34,626 nucleotides of DNA from Planctomycetota bacterium (GTDB taxonomy: Bacteria; Planctomycetota; Phycisphaerae; WQYP01): the NCBI GenBank assembly GCA_021818445.1, contig JAKAEB010000040.1:1-34626 (forward strand). Reading direction: 5' to 3'. Position 1 is the first letter of the stretch. Every line of letters starts with the position of its first letter. Positions 8,456 to 15,863 of the stretch are shown here, piece by piece. The translations under genes were made by a program, and so were the position numbers. The notes under the pieces were generated by a model, which ran no database searches, was not told where the DNA came from, and was given only the letters and a program-made list of their open reading frames with translations.

Positions 8456-9625
8456 ATGCCCTCGAAGGGCGTTACACTCAAGAGGAGGTCGGTGCGGGTT
8501 GGTCTGGAAAGCCAATTCAGCGGCATAGGCGTAACTAAGCCGCCCGCCGGTAAGGCCAAAGAGGCAGCGCGCCCTGTGCAGGCAATTGTCGGTCACAAAA
8601 CGCTATCTTCCGCGGCTGGCTCCAAACACCCGCCCTTGGTCTATTTCGGGCGTAAACCCGTATTCCATCAGCAGCAGACGCTTTTTGACAAAATATTTGC
8701 CTGGATATGCTCGATCCTCATCCATGCTATTGCTTTTATGGTGGTTTTAATCCTGTACACCGTCTTAAAGCCGCCACTCAAACCGCCACCCAAACAGATG
8801 GTCGTACCGGAATCTTTCTACCACAGCAGTGCAACTGACAGGCTTTTGCAGCGTACGGAGGCGCGCGATGGCAAGCGACTTGCCGCTCAGGAGCATTCCA
8901 TGGAATCGCTCGCACGCGCTGTCGATCCAATTAACGCAAACAATCTCCTATCCGATAGTAAGGCCAAACGGTTAAGCATCATTGGCGTTGCCCCGGCCAC
9001 CGCCGGTACCCGCTGGAACGTGTACACCCACGGTGCCGGTTCACGGCTTGGCGTGCCCGGCGGAGCTGTCCTTGGTGGATCGACCGTCACTTTTTTTGGC
9101 GTTACCTCCAAGGCCAAAAAGGTCGTATTCATCATCGATCATTCCGGCTCGATGATTGGCCGGTTGCATCTGGTGCGGGCTGAAGTTCGCCGGGCCATTA
9201 ACCATCTGATGCCGTTTCAAAAATTTGCCATTGTCGTTTTCGCATCTCACCCGTACATCCTCGGTAATCAGACAGGGCTTATTCGCGCCACGCGCCCGGC
9301 GCTGACGGAAATGGATTTTTTATTAAAAGGTCATCATGTTATAGCCGAGGGACGCAACGACGGAATGGTGCAACCATTTGACATGGCTTTCCGCGTGGCC
9401 TACGCCATGAAACCCGATGTTATTTATTTCCTGACCGACGGCCATTTTAACCCCAAATTGCTGCAATTTATCTCCGGCCAAACGCTTCAACGCCCGGTAC
9501 CCGTCAATACCTTTTCGCTCCTGAGCACCGACCCGGTCTTTGAACGTGAGATGCGGCGTATTGCGCAAATGACACATGGCGAATTTCATCTCATTTCACG
9601 CCGGCAGCTTTACGGTAGATATTAA
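8456..9625 (+). CDS. Membrane-anchored VWA protein with TonB/TolA-like helix
   Basis: The 389-residue protein has a basic cytoplasmic tail (about 1-78), one transmembrane helix (about 80-104), a short proline-rich linker (KPPLKPPPK) and a C-terminal von Willebrand factor A domain (about 220-385). The VWA domain retains DHSGSM (Asp228, Ser230, Ser232) and LTDGH (Asp328), so MIDAS metal binding is plausible, although the middle Thr motif is not clear. The helix contains Ser86-x-x-x-His90, the spacing used by TonB and TolA to contact ExbB/ExbD or TolQ/TolR. There is no TonB C-terminal domain. AAGGG about 7 bases upstream supports the start. It opens a same-strand block with a second VWA gene, exbB and two exbD genes, which suggests it is the energised output protein. 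That role is inferred. Confidence 0.85.
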   Translation: MPSKGVTLKRRSVRVGLESQFSGIGVTKPPAGKAKEAARPVQAIVGHKTLSSAAGSKHPPLVYFGRKPVFHQQQTLFDKIFAWICSILIHAIAFMVVLILYTVLKPPLKPPPKQMVVPESFYHSSATDRLLQRTEARDGKRLAAQEHSMESLARAVDPINANNLLSDSKAKRLSIIGVAPATAGTRWNVYTHGAGSRLGVPGGAVLGGSTVTFFGVTSKAKKVVFIIDHSGSMIGRLHLVRAEVRRAINHLMPFQKFAIVVFASHPYILGNQTGLIRATRPALTEMDFLLKGHHVIAEGRNDGMVQPFDMAFRVAYAMKPDVIYFLTDGHFNPKLLQFISGQTLQRPVPVNTFSLLSTDPVFEREMRRIAQMTHGEFHLISRRQLYGRY

Positions 9626-9675
9626 GTATCAAAGTTCTTTGTTCTTTCCCGACAGGCGGAAGTGCCCCCCCCAAT

Positions 9676-9699
9676 ATCAGTGACATATTTGTCACTGAT
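9676..9699 (+). promoter_or_regulatory. Strong hairpin between the two VWA genes
   Basis: ATCAGTGACA at 9676-9685 pairs perfectly with TGTCACTGAT at 9690-9699 around a four-base loop. A second imperfect hairpin (TTGTGTC with GGCACAA, about 9709-9728) follows. There is no T-run, so a simple terminator is doubtful. An mRNA processing or stability element, or a palindromic operator, are alternatives. Confidence 0.5.
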
Positions 9700-9902
9700 T
9701 TAGATGGCTTGTGTCATTTGTGGCACAAGAGCCGTCATGCCGCTGGATCAAAATGTCACCAATAAAACAGCGATTTTCCGGCCTTTTCAGGGTGGATATT
9801 AACGACGCACAAGCTCTGGCACGCCGGTTGTATATATGTGGGGGGATAACAGGTTCTACGGCGAACCTTGGCGGCGGATTTCAAGGCAGAGGATTGGTAA
9901 AA

Positions 9903-11012
9903 ATGAGTCAGGCGGCATCAGGGGCGGGTTTCGATCCCCCGGAGGATAAAAAGGCCCGGCGGTCAAAGGCTAAGCCTGACCCGGCAGCGTCCCGCTTGAA
10001 ACCGAGCCCTGGTTCTTCCCAAAATCCACCCGAAGTGGAACCCGATGAAGATGAGGCGGTGGCTGCTGGCGGTGAGATTCCTGAGTGGCTGGACCGTGCA
10101 TTTCCATGGATCGCATCAATTCTCATTCATCTGGCATTATTCCTTTTAATCGCCTTTGTATTAATTGCAGTAACCGGACGCAAGCCGCTCAAGACGCACC
10201 CCATCATTGTGCCGCAGTCAATGAATCAGGTATTTTCAATGCATCCCGGGCACATGAGCAGTGCTGGTGCCCACAATCCACTTCGTCAGGTGCGGCAGGA
10301 CATCAAGCAACTCATGAGTCACCACACGCATATGTCGCAGACGTCGGTAAAAAGCCTGCTCAACAGCAGCGCGAAACATTCGCTGGACTTTATCGCACGT
10401 GGATCAAAAGGTGGGGCGGCCAACGGCGGGGCCTTGGCATCGTTTGGCGTGCCCGGAGGTGGCATGGGCAGCGGTCCGCCAAGCTCCTTCATGGGCAACG
10501 GCGGCGGCAATGCCACTCGGATCGTCTACATCATCGATCGCGGTGGGAACCTGCTTGTAGGGCTGGGGCAGATCAAAAGCGCGTTGGTGCGGTCAGTCGA
10601 TCGGCTGGTCCCCATACAGCAGTTTGGCGTAATTGTTTTTGCTGGGCATAGCCAGACCTTGGCACCCGGCTTCGCACATGCCACTGGTGCCAATAAGAAA
10701 ACTCTGCGGCATGAGCTTTCCAGGCTGAAACCAGGCCAGCCCAACATGGATCGTTACTTATACTTTGCCACACCATTTACGGCGGCATTTCGGTTAAGGC
10801 CGCAGATAATTTATTTCCTGGCCAACGGGCAGATTGACCCACGGCTGATTAAGCTAATCGCCAAAATGAATAGCCATCATTCAGTGCACATTTACACATA
10901 TGCTTTTGCAGATCGCCATCGCAACGGTGTTGGTGCGACGACCCTTAAAAAGATCGCGAAGGAAAATGGGGGCCAGTTCAAGTTTATCTCCCGAAGAATG
11001 GTGGGGGGATAA
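9903..11012 (+). CDS. Second membrane-anchored VWA-like protein, degenerate MIDAS
   Basis: I start this protein at 9903 (369 residues), where AGAGG lies about 10 bases upstream. The frame is open to 9711, but that part overlaps the hairpins and looks non-coding. The order matches the first VWA protein: charged, Pro-rich cytoplasmic tail (1-64), one transmembrane helix (about 66-91), Gly-rich linker (165-203) and VWA fold (205-369). The helix reads FPW-IA-Ser72-x-x-x-His76, strikingly like the TonB N-terminus. The VWA metal site is lost: DRGGNL replaces DxSxS (Asp212 kept, Gly214, Asn216) and LANGQ replaces LTDGH. It is therefore probably a structural or non-metal-binding partner of the first VWA protein, arisen by duplication. 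Confidence 0.83.
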   Translation: MSQAASGAGFDPPEDKKARRSKAKPDPAASRLKPSPGSSQNPPEVEPDEDEAVAAGGEIPEWLDRAFPWIASILIHLALFLLIAFVLIAVTGRKPLKTHPIIVPQSMNQVFSMHPGHMSSAGAHNPLRQVRQDIKQLMSHHTHMSQTSVKSLLNSSAKHSLDFIARGSKGGAANGGALASFGVPGGGMGSGPPSSFMGNGGGNATRIVYIIDRGGNLLVGLGQIKSALVRSVDRLVPIQQFGVIVFAGHSQTLAPGFAHATGANKKTLRHELSRLKPGQPNMDRYLYFATPFTAAFRLRPQIIYFLANGQIDPRLIKLIAKMNSHHSVHIYTYAFADRHRNGVGATTLKKIAKENGGQFKFISRRMVGG

Positions 11013-11118
11013 CCGATTGGAAACCCAGTTGGCTCAGTTTATCCAGACACAGCTAAAGAGCCGATAACAAATCGGCGGAAGTATTCTTTGATCGTCCATA
11101 CTTTGGAGACTCTTCACT

Positions 11119-11952
11119 ATGTTCAGTTCGTATGCCAAGTCCAAGTTTCGCATTCTGCTTCTGTCAGGATTGCTGGTCGCCTCCGGGGCCCTGATGGTGC
11201 ATTCCGCCATGGCCCAGACGGCTGCCAGTGCCACTGCCAAAAGCGTCTATCAGCCCAGTCCGATCCTCATTGGTTTGGATTGGACTGTCGCGGGCGTGCT
11301 GATCGCCTTTTCGCTTATCAGCATCGCGTTGATAATTGATGCTGCAATTCATCTTCGCGAATCAAAGATTGCGCCGGTCGATACCGCCGAGCACATTCGC
11401 TCGCTTATCAACGCCCGGCAATTGAGGGAGTTAACGGATTTTACCGCCACCGATACCTCGTTTATTGGCAAAACGCTGGATGCAGGTTTGCGCCGGGCCA
11501 GTCTCGGGTATCCCGCCATGCGCGAAGCACTGGAAAATTCCGCCTCGGAAAACAGCGCCAATCTCTTCCGCCGGATCGAGATGCTCAACATCATCGGAAA
11601 TATCGGCCCGCTGGTTGGTCTGCTTGGTACGGTGCTCGGTATGATTATGGCCTTTAATGCGCTGCATCACACCGGTGGACACGCCAAGGTGAATGATCTT
11701 TCCGCCGGTATTGCGGCCGCGTTGTGGCATACCTTTGGCGGTTTGGCAGTGGCCATTCCATCGTTGGTCGCCTTCGGATTCTTCCGCACACGCCTGGATA
11801 AGATTGTTACCCGCGCGTCCATTTTGTCGGAGGAATTACTTGAATCGCTCCGCACACCGGATGGTAAGTCCACCATGACCGCAGCACCTGTACCGGAGGC
11901 CAAACCGGCGGCCCGTCCCGTGCCCCGCCGAACGGATACCCCGGCATCCTGA
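11119..11952 (+). CDS. exbB: MotA/TolQ/ExbB family proton channel subunit
   Basis: The 277-residue inner-membrane protein belongs to the ExbB/TolQ family, which forms a pentameric proton-driven motor with an ExbD/TolR dimer. It begins with a hydrophobic signal-like segment ending in AMAQ (about 9-32), as seen in many ExbB proteins with an extra N-terminal helix. Transmembrane helices follow at about 55-75, 158-180 and 197-220. The core motifs are GPLVGLLGTVLGMIMAF (163-179) and the pore helix AALWHTFGGLAVAIP (199-213). The latter has His-Thr where most relatives have Thr-Thr. The C-terminus is Pro/Ala-rich. GGAGA precedes the ATG. It is followed by two exbD genes and preceded by two TonB-helix VWA genes, so it probably powers them. 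Confidence 0.92.
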   Translation: MFSSYAKSKFRILLLSGLLVASGALMVHSAMAQTAASATAKSVYQPSPILIGLDWTVAGVLIAFSLISIALIIDAAIHLRESKIAPVDTAEHIRSLINARQLRELTDFTATDTSFIGKTLDAGLRRASLGYPAMREALENSASENSANLFRRIEMLNIIGNIGPLVGLLGTVLGMIMAFNALHHTGGHAKVNDLSAGIAAALWHTFGGLAVAIPSLVAFGFFRTRLDKIVTRASILSEELLESLRTPDGKSTMTAAPVPEAKPAARPVPRRTDTPAS

Positions 11953-12039
11953 TGCGGCAGATTTAATACTTTCGCCGGCGGAGGCTCCAATCGTTCAGCC
12001 TCTAACCGCCCGGGCAAATCAAAAGAGGTGACCTTCTAA

Positions 12040-12483
12040 ATGAAAATTCGCGGCATTAAACCGATGCAGGGGGAGCACGTCAATGTGACGCCGCTCATCG
12101 ATGTGGTCATGTGTCTGATTATCTTCTTTCTGCTGGTCGGGCACATCGCCAAAAAAGCCTCCATCAAAGGTATCAAAATACCATCCACGGCAACTGGTAA
12201 GTCAATCGGCAGCCAGAGTAATGAATTAATCATTAATCTTGTGCCACGCCACAGCGACGTGCAGGGTGTGCAGCGGCGGCCGCGCATATACATCTGGGGC
12301 AGTTACTACACCTACAATAATCTCGCCAGCGTGCTGCGTGAATATAAATCGCACCATCCCAGTCTGAAATTGATCATCCGCGCCGACATGCACACGCAAT
12401 ATCGATATCTGGCACCCGTCCTGGTGGCATGCGCCAAAGCCAAAATTGTAAGCGTCCACTTTATGACGCGGCGCCAAGGATAA
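12040..12483 (+). CDS. exbD: ExbD/TolR family protein, first copy
   Basis: A 147-residue protein with a short cytoplasmic start, one transmembrane helix (about 20-40) and a periplasmic domain. The helix begins with NVTPLIDVVM, which contains the proton-carrying Asp21 (equivalent to ExbD Asp25 of E. coli). The periplasmic part carries the typical HPSLKLIIRADMHTQY strand-helix motif. AGAGGTGA lies 8 bases before the ATG. It forms the motor stator or rotor core with ExbB. A second exbD follows after 22 bases, which would allow a heterodimer within one ExbB pentamer. Confidence 0.92.
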   Translation: MKIRGIKPMQGEHVNVTPLIDVVMCLIIFFLLVGHIAKKASIKGIKIPSTATGKSIGSQSNELIINLVPRHSDVQGVQRRPRIYIWGSYYTYNNLASVLREYKSHHPSLKLIIRADMHTQYRYLAPVLVACAKAKIVSVHFMTRRQG

Positions 12484-12505
12484 ACGTACTCGGGAATTAA
12501 TTATT

Positions 12506-12958
12506 ATGGCCTTAAAACGCTCAAAAATCGGTATGCATTCGGCTCACCATGTGGGGCCTAACATGACCCCCATGGTCGATGTGGTCATGGTTATCCTCAT
12601 ATTTTTCATGCTGGGCAGTTCATTTACCAGCCCCGTCTGGTATTTGACCAACAATACTCCCGCCATCCGGGGTGGCTTCAGTAATGTGAAAACCACCAAA
12701 TTTCCCCCCGTCAAACTTATCATCAAGCTGGATCGCCGGGGCGATCACACCATGGCCACGATCGGTTCCTATCAGACCGAAAATCTTCAGGGTAGCCTGT
12801 TTAACTGGCTCAATAAGCGCCGCAAAATTCTCGGCAAGAAGACCCAGCTCATTATTAAGCCGCATCAAAGGGTACCCTACCAGGATGTCATTACCGTTTA
12901 CGGCGATTGCGTCCGTGCGCGTTATCACGAGGTTGCATTTGGTATGCCCACGCGGTAA
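12506..12958 (+). CDS. exbD: ExbD/TolR family protein, second copy
   Basis: A 150-residue paralogue of the preceding ExbD. Its helix (about 25-43) starts NMTPMVDVVM with Asp25 as the conserved proton site, so both copies appear functional. The periplasmic domain contains KKTQLIIKPHQRVPYQDVITVYGDCVRARYHEV split over residues about 111-145, the usual ExbD C-terminal fold. The Shine-Dalgarno sequence is weak (CGGGAA), and translation may be coupled to the first exbD, 22 bases upstream. Two different ExbD subunits with one ExbB recur in planctomycete and Bacteroidetes clusters and suggest a hetero-oligomeric motor. Confidence 0.9.
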   Translation: MALKRSKIGMHSAHHVGPNMTPMVDVVMVILIFFMLGSSFTSPVWYLTNNTPAIRGGFSNVKTTKFPPVKLIIKLDRRGDHTMATIGSYQTENLQGSLFNWLNKRRKILGKKTQLIIKPHQRVPYQDVITVYGDCVRARYHEVAFGMPTR

Positions 12959-13038
12959 ACCTGACTGCGTTGGGCAGATGGTCGCCAGCTTCCCTGCAGC
13001 GACGCGGGACGCAATTGAAATACTCTTAAGGGGTAGTC

Positions 13039-15687
13039 ATGTTTCTGCACCAGGCAGACGAATATAACAATTACCGTTTCAGACTTGCCCGCCGCATTAA
13101 ACCGGGCTGTGGAAAATTATTTGCGGCGGCTTTAGTTGCAGCATCTTTCTTTTCCCATCCCATATTTGCCGCGGTGCCCGGTACAGACATTCATCAACTT
13201 TCCGCTCAGCTTGCCGGGTATGCCAATATGGCTAAACCGCCGGCGCTCAGCAGTCAACTCAAGTCGTCCAGCGGTATCGTGCATATGCTTTACCGCACGA
13301 CCGAGATTGAACTTAATTGGCCAACCTATAAAAAACGCTACAGCACCCGCACCGCCATGAGCAAAAAATACATGACCGATGTCCATACGCTTCTCAAGCA
13401 GGAAGGGCACGAGTTAAGCGGGGCATGGCTCATTACGCAGGCGAAGTTTATTCTTGCCGAACTTGCCATACCCAGTGTCAATCAGATTGAATATTGGTCC
13501 GGTACAAAAAGTACCCGGACAAAACTCGCCCCGCTGGCGCAATCCGCCCGCTCGCTGCTTGCGGCGGCGCGGGTAAAATACACCCTTGTTACCACTCGGT
13601 TAAATGAATTGAGCCATTTCACCCATCAAGATGAAGCCCTCTACGAAAGTGCTTACGCCGGGCTTACCCAAATTAAATATTTTGGTGCTTATGCCGACTA
13701 CTACCGCGGTCTGTCGCTTTCACACTCGTCAAAGCGTCGCGATAGTCTGATGCTTGCCGCCGTTAAGTCCGTGGCGCAGTGGGCCAATGGACCCGCCTCC
13801 AACGGCGTTAAATTTCAAGCGTTGCTGCTTAGCGGTAAGGCCAATATGCGGGCCGGCCGTACCTCCGACGCCGTATCTGACTTGAAACGCGCCTGTAAGC
13901 CTCCCAGCCCGGCCTGGTTGGTTTATGAAGCGCGCTATCAACTGGTGGTCGCCGAACTGCGCGGTGGGCACTATGGTCTGGCCAATCACGAGGCGACGAA
14001 TTTTAAGGCGTGGTTATCGAAGTACCCCTCGCTCAATTCAAACAGCGCCCGTATGGGACTCAAACTCCTTGATTACCGCGTGGCTGTAGCCCAAGCCAAT
14101 GCCATTCATTCCGCCAGTCAGCGGCGGGCGGCCGTCGCCAAGGCCATGTATCGACTGCTGGATATCATTGCCGAAGCTCCGCAGTATCAGGAACTTATCT
14201 TCACCCATATCACCAGCGGTCTGCCACCCAAGCCAAATCTGAAGACCCTTGCGCCTGTGCAAATACTGGCCATTGCGTGGATCAATGCCCAAAAAAGCAA
14301 TCCCGCCGATGTAAAAATGGCGCTAACCGCCGCCGAAGAATTACTCCAGGCACCGGGAGAGCCTCCCGTGCTTAAGGCTCAGGCCCAGCTCATCGCCGGC
14401 ATCTGCTATGCCGCGCGCGGTGATATACAAAAGGCCGCTCGCATCAATCTGGACTTTGTGCAGCAAAACCCGGCCAACAAGCAGGCCAAGCCGGTATTAA
14501 ATATCGCCCTTTCTCAACTCCAGCGCCTTAATGAGGCGTCATCCGTCAGTGCATCGGTAACCCAGATGACGCAGAACGCCATCGCTCTGGCCTATAAAAC
14601 ATTTCATGAAAGGCAGTGGCGTTTTGCCTATGGCGTCTCGCTTCAGCACGCCAGGCATTATCAACAGGCGGCAAAAATATTTGACGCCATCGGGCCCGGC
14701 AATCCGCAGTACTTTCAAGCACGGTATCAGTTGGTGCGCATCTACGCCCGCCAATTGACCCATTTGATGGCTCACAGCACCGACGAAATTCGTACCCGCA
14801 GCGTGGCACGAAAAGTCATTCACGCTTCCCAGCGACTTTTATCCTTGATCAACCATCCGCCTGCCGGAACGCCGACAGCACTTCTCAAACAGACGCTGGA
14901 CTATCGCCCCAGACTCCTGATGCTCATGGCCAGCACGGCGCTGGATCCACTTCGCGAGCCCATATTGGCCGGTACCGCATTGCATCAACTTGATGCGATG
15001 GCAAAATCACTGTCAAGTTCAGAACGTGGCATCATCCTTCGCTATCGGATTCGGCAATACCAACTGCTCGGTAAGACCAAAGATATTCTTCCGCTCATCA
15101 AACGATACGCCGCCGGCAGCAGCCAAAATGCCGACGACGTCATCAAGGGACTCATTGGTCAGTATCTTCGCGAAAGCCGCCGCCTGCGCCATACCGATTT
15201 GGCCAAGTCGCAGTCGCTGGCAGCCAACGCCGCGTCCCTGCTCCAGCAACTGATCAACGCGATGATGGCTAACCCGAAAAAGAATAAATCACAGATATAT
15301 GAATATCAGCAACTGCGGGCTCAGGAACTTATTTACGCCGGGGCACCCGAAGAAGCCCTGACCCTCTATAAAAAACTGGAAAAGGATAACCCACGCGACC
15401 TGGGCAACTTCATCGGCGGTGCGCGTGCCGCCTATGCCATACCCAATTACAGCCTTGCCCATAGCCTGTATGTGCGGATCATTCCGAAGTTAGAACCCAA
15501 TTCATCGCTCTATTGGCAGGCATATTTGTACCTGATCCGCACCAATATTCGCAGTAATCAGTATCAAAAGCAGACCGTGCAGACGTTGAAGTCACTGGTC
15601 GCGATTTATGGTTCCACCATCGGCGGAAAGTATTACCACAAGCAGTACCAGAAGCTACTTCGCACCTATGGGATAAACTCCCAATGA
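13039..15687 (+). CDS. Large exported helical repeat (TPR-like) protein
   Basis: The 882-residue protein starts with a basic region and a hydrophobic core LFAAALVAASFFSHPIFAA (about 26-44), a signal peptide. The rest is alpha-helical with many Ala/Leu/Tyr-spaced helices resembling tetratricopeptide repeats, e.g. around 455-490 (AKAQLIAGICYAARGDIQKAARI) and 785-830 (GAPEEALTLYKKLEKDNPRDL). No catalytic motif is visible. AAGGGG precedes the ATG. It sits 80 bases after the second exbD on the same strand, and its periplasmic location would let it bind the VWA heads or the ExbD domains. I infer a scaffold role, in the way TolB/YbgF or TPR proteins accompany Tol/ExbBD systems. No specific function is recognised. 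Confidence 0.78.
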   Translation: MFLHQADEYNNYRFRLARRIKPGCGKLFAAALVAASFFSHPIFAAVPGTDIHQLSAQLAGYANMAKPPALSSQLKSSSGIVHMLYRTTEIELNWPTYKKRYSTRTAMSKKYMTDVHTLLKQEGHELSGAWLITQAKFILAELAIPSVNQIEYWSGTKSTRTKLAPLAQSARSLLAAARVKYTLVTTRLNELSHFTHQDEALYESAYAGLTQIKYFGAYADYYRGLSLSHSSKRRDSLMLAAVKSVAQWANGPASNGVKFQALLLSGKANMRAGRTSDAVSDLKRACKPPSPAWLVYEARYQLVVAELRGGHYGLANHEATNFKAWLSKYPSLNSNSARMGLKLLDYRVAVAQANAIHSASQRRAAVAKAMYRLLDIIAEAPQYQELIFTHITSGLPPKPNLKTLAPVQILAIAWINAQKSNPADVKMALTAAEELLQAPGEPPVLKAQAQLIAGICYAARGDIQKAARINLDFVQQNPANKQAKPVLNIALSQLQRLNEASSVSASVTQMTQNAIALAYKTFHERQWRFAYGVSLQHARHYQQAAKIFDAIGPGNPQYFQARYQLVRIYARQLTHLMAHSTDEIRTRSVARKVIHASQRLLSLINHPPAGTPTALLKQTLDYRPRLLMLMASTALDPLREPILAGTALHQLDAMAKSLSSSERGIILRYRIRQYQLLGKTKDILPLIKRYAAGSSQNADDVIKGLIGQYLRESRRLRHTDLAKSQSLAANAASLLQQLINAMMANPKKNKSQIYEYQQLRAQELIYAGAPEEALTLYKKLEKDNPRDLGNFIGGARAAYAIPNYSLAHSLYVRIIPKLEPNSSLYWQAYLYLIRTNIRSNQYQKQTVQTLKSLVAIYGSTIGGKYYHKQYQKLLRTYGINSQ

Positions 15688-15863
15688 TCAAACGGCTCGC
15701 GGGAGTATTTGGCAGTTGCCACCGTCTTCGATAAGATGTTTACTGGGTTGAGAGGACGCTTGTGTGAGCGTGTAAATGATATTGCAGAAGAGGTATAGAA
15801 ATTATTTCAAGCGCAGAAACGCCCCTGTCATCAGAGGCTGCGGACGGTAAGAGTCTACCTGAA

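Noticed and set aside
9676-9699. Rho-independent terminator after the first VWA gene
   Set aside because: The stem is perfect, but no run of T follows, and the genes downstream appear to belong to the same functional block.
9711-9902. N-terminal extension of the second VWA protein
   Set aside because: It overlaps a hairpin and has no Shine-Dalgarno. The start at 9903 gives the same domain order as the first VWA protein.
8456-11012. Classical TonB or TolA gene
   Set aside because: The helix motif matches, but the C-terminal domain is VWA-like and no TonB or TolA C-terminal domain was seen.
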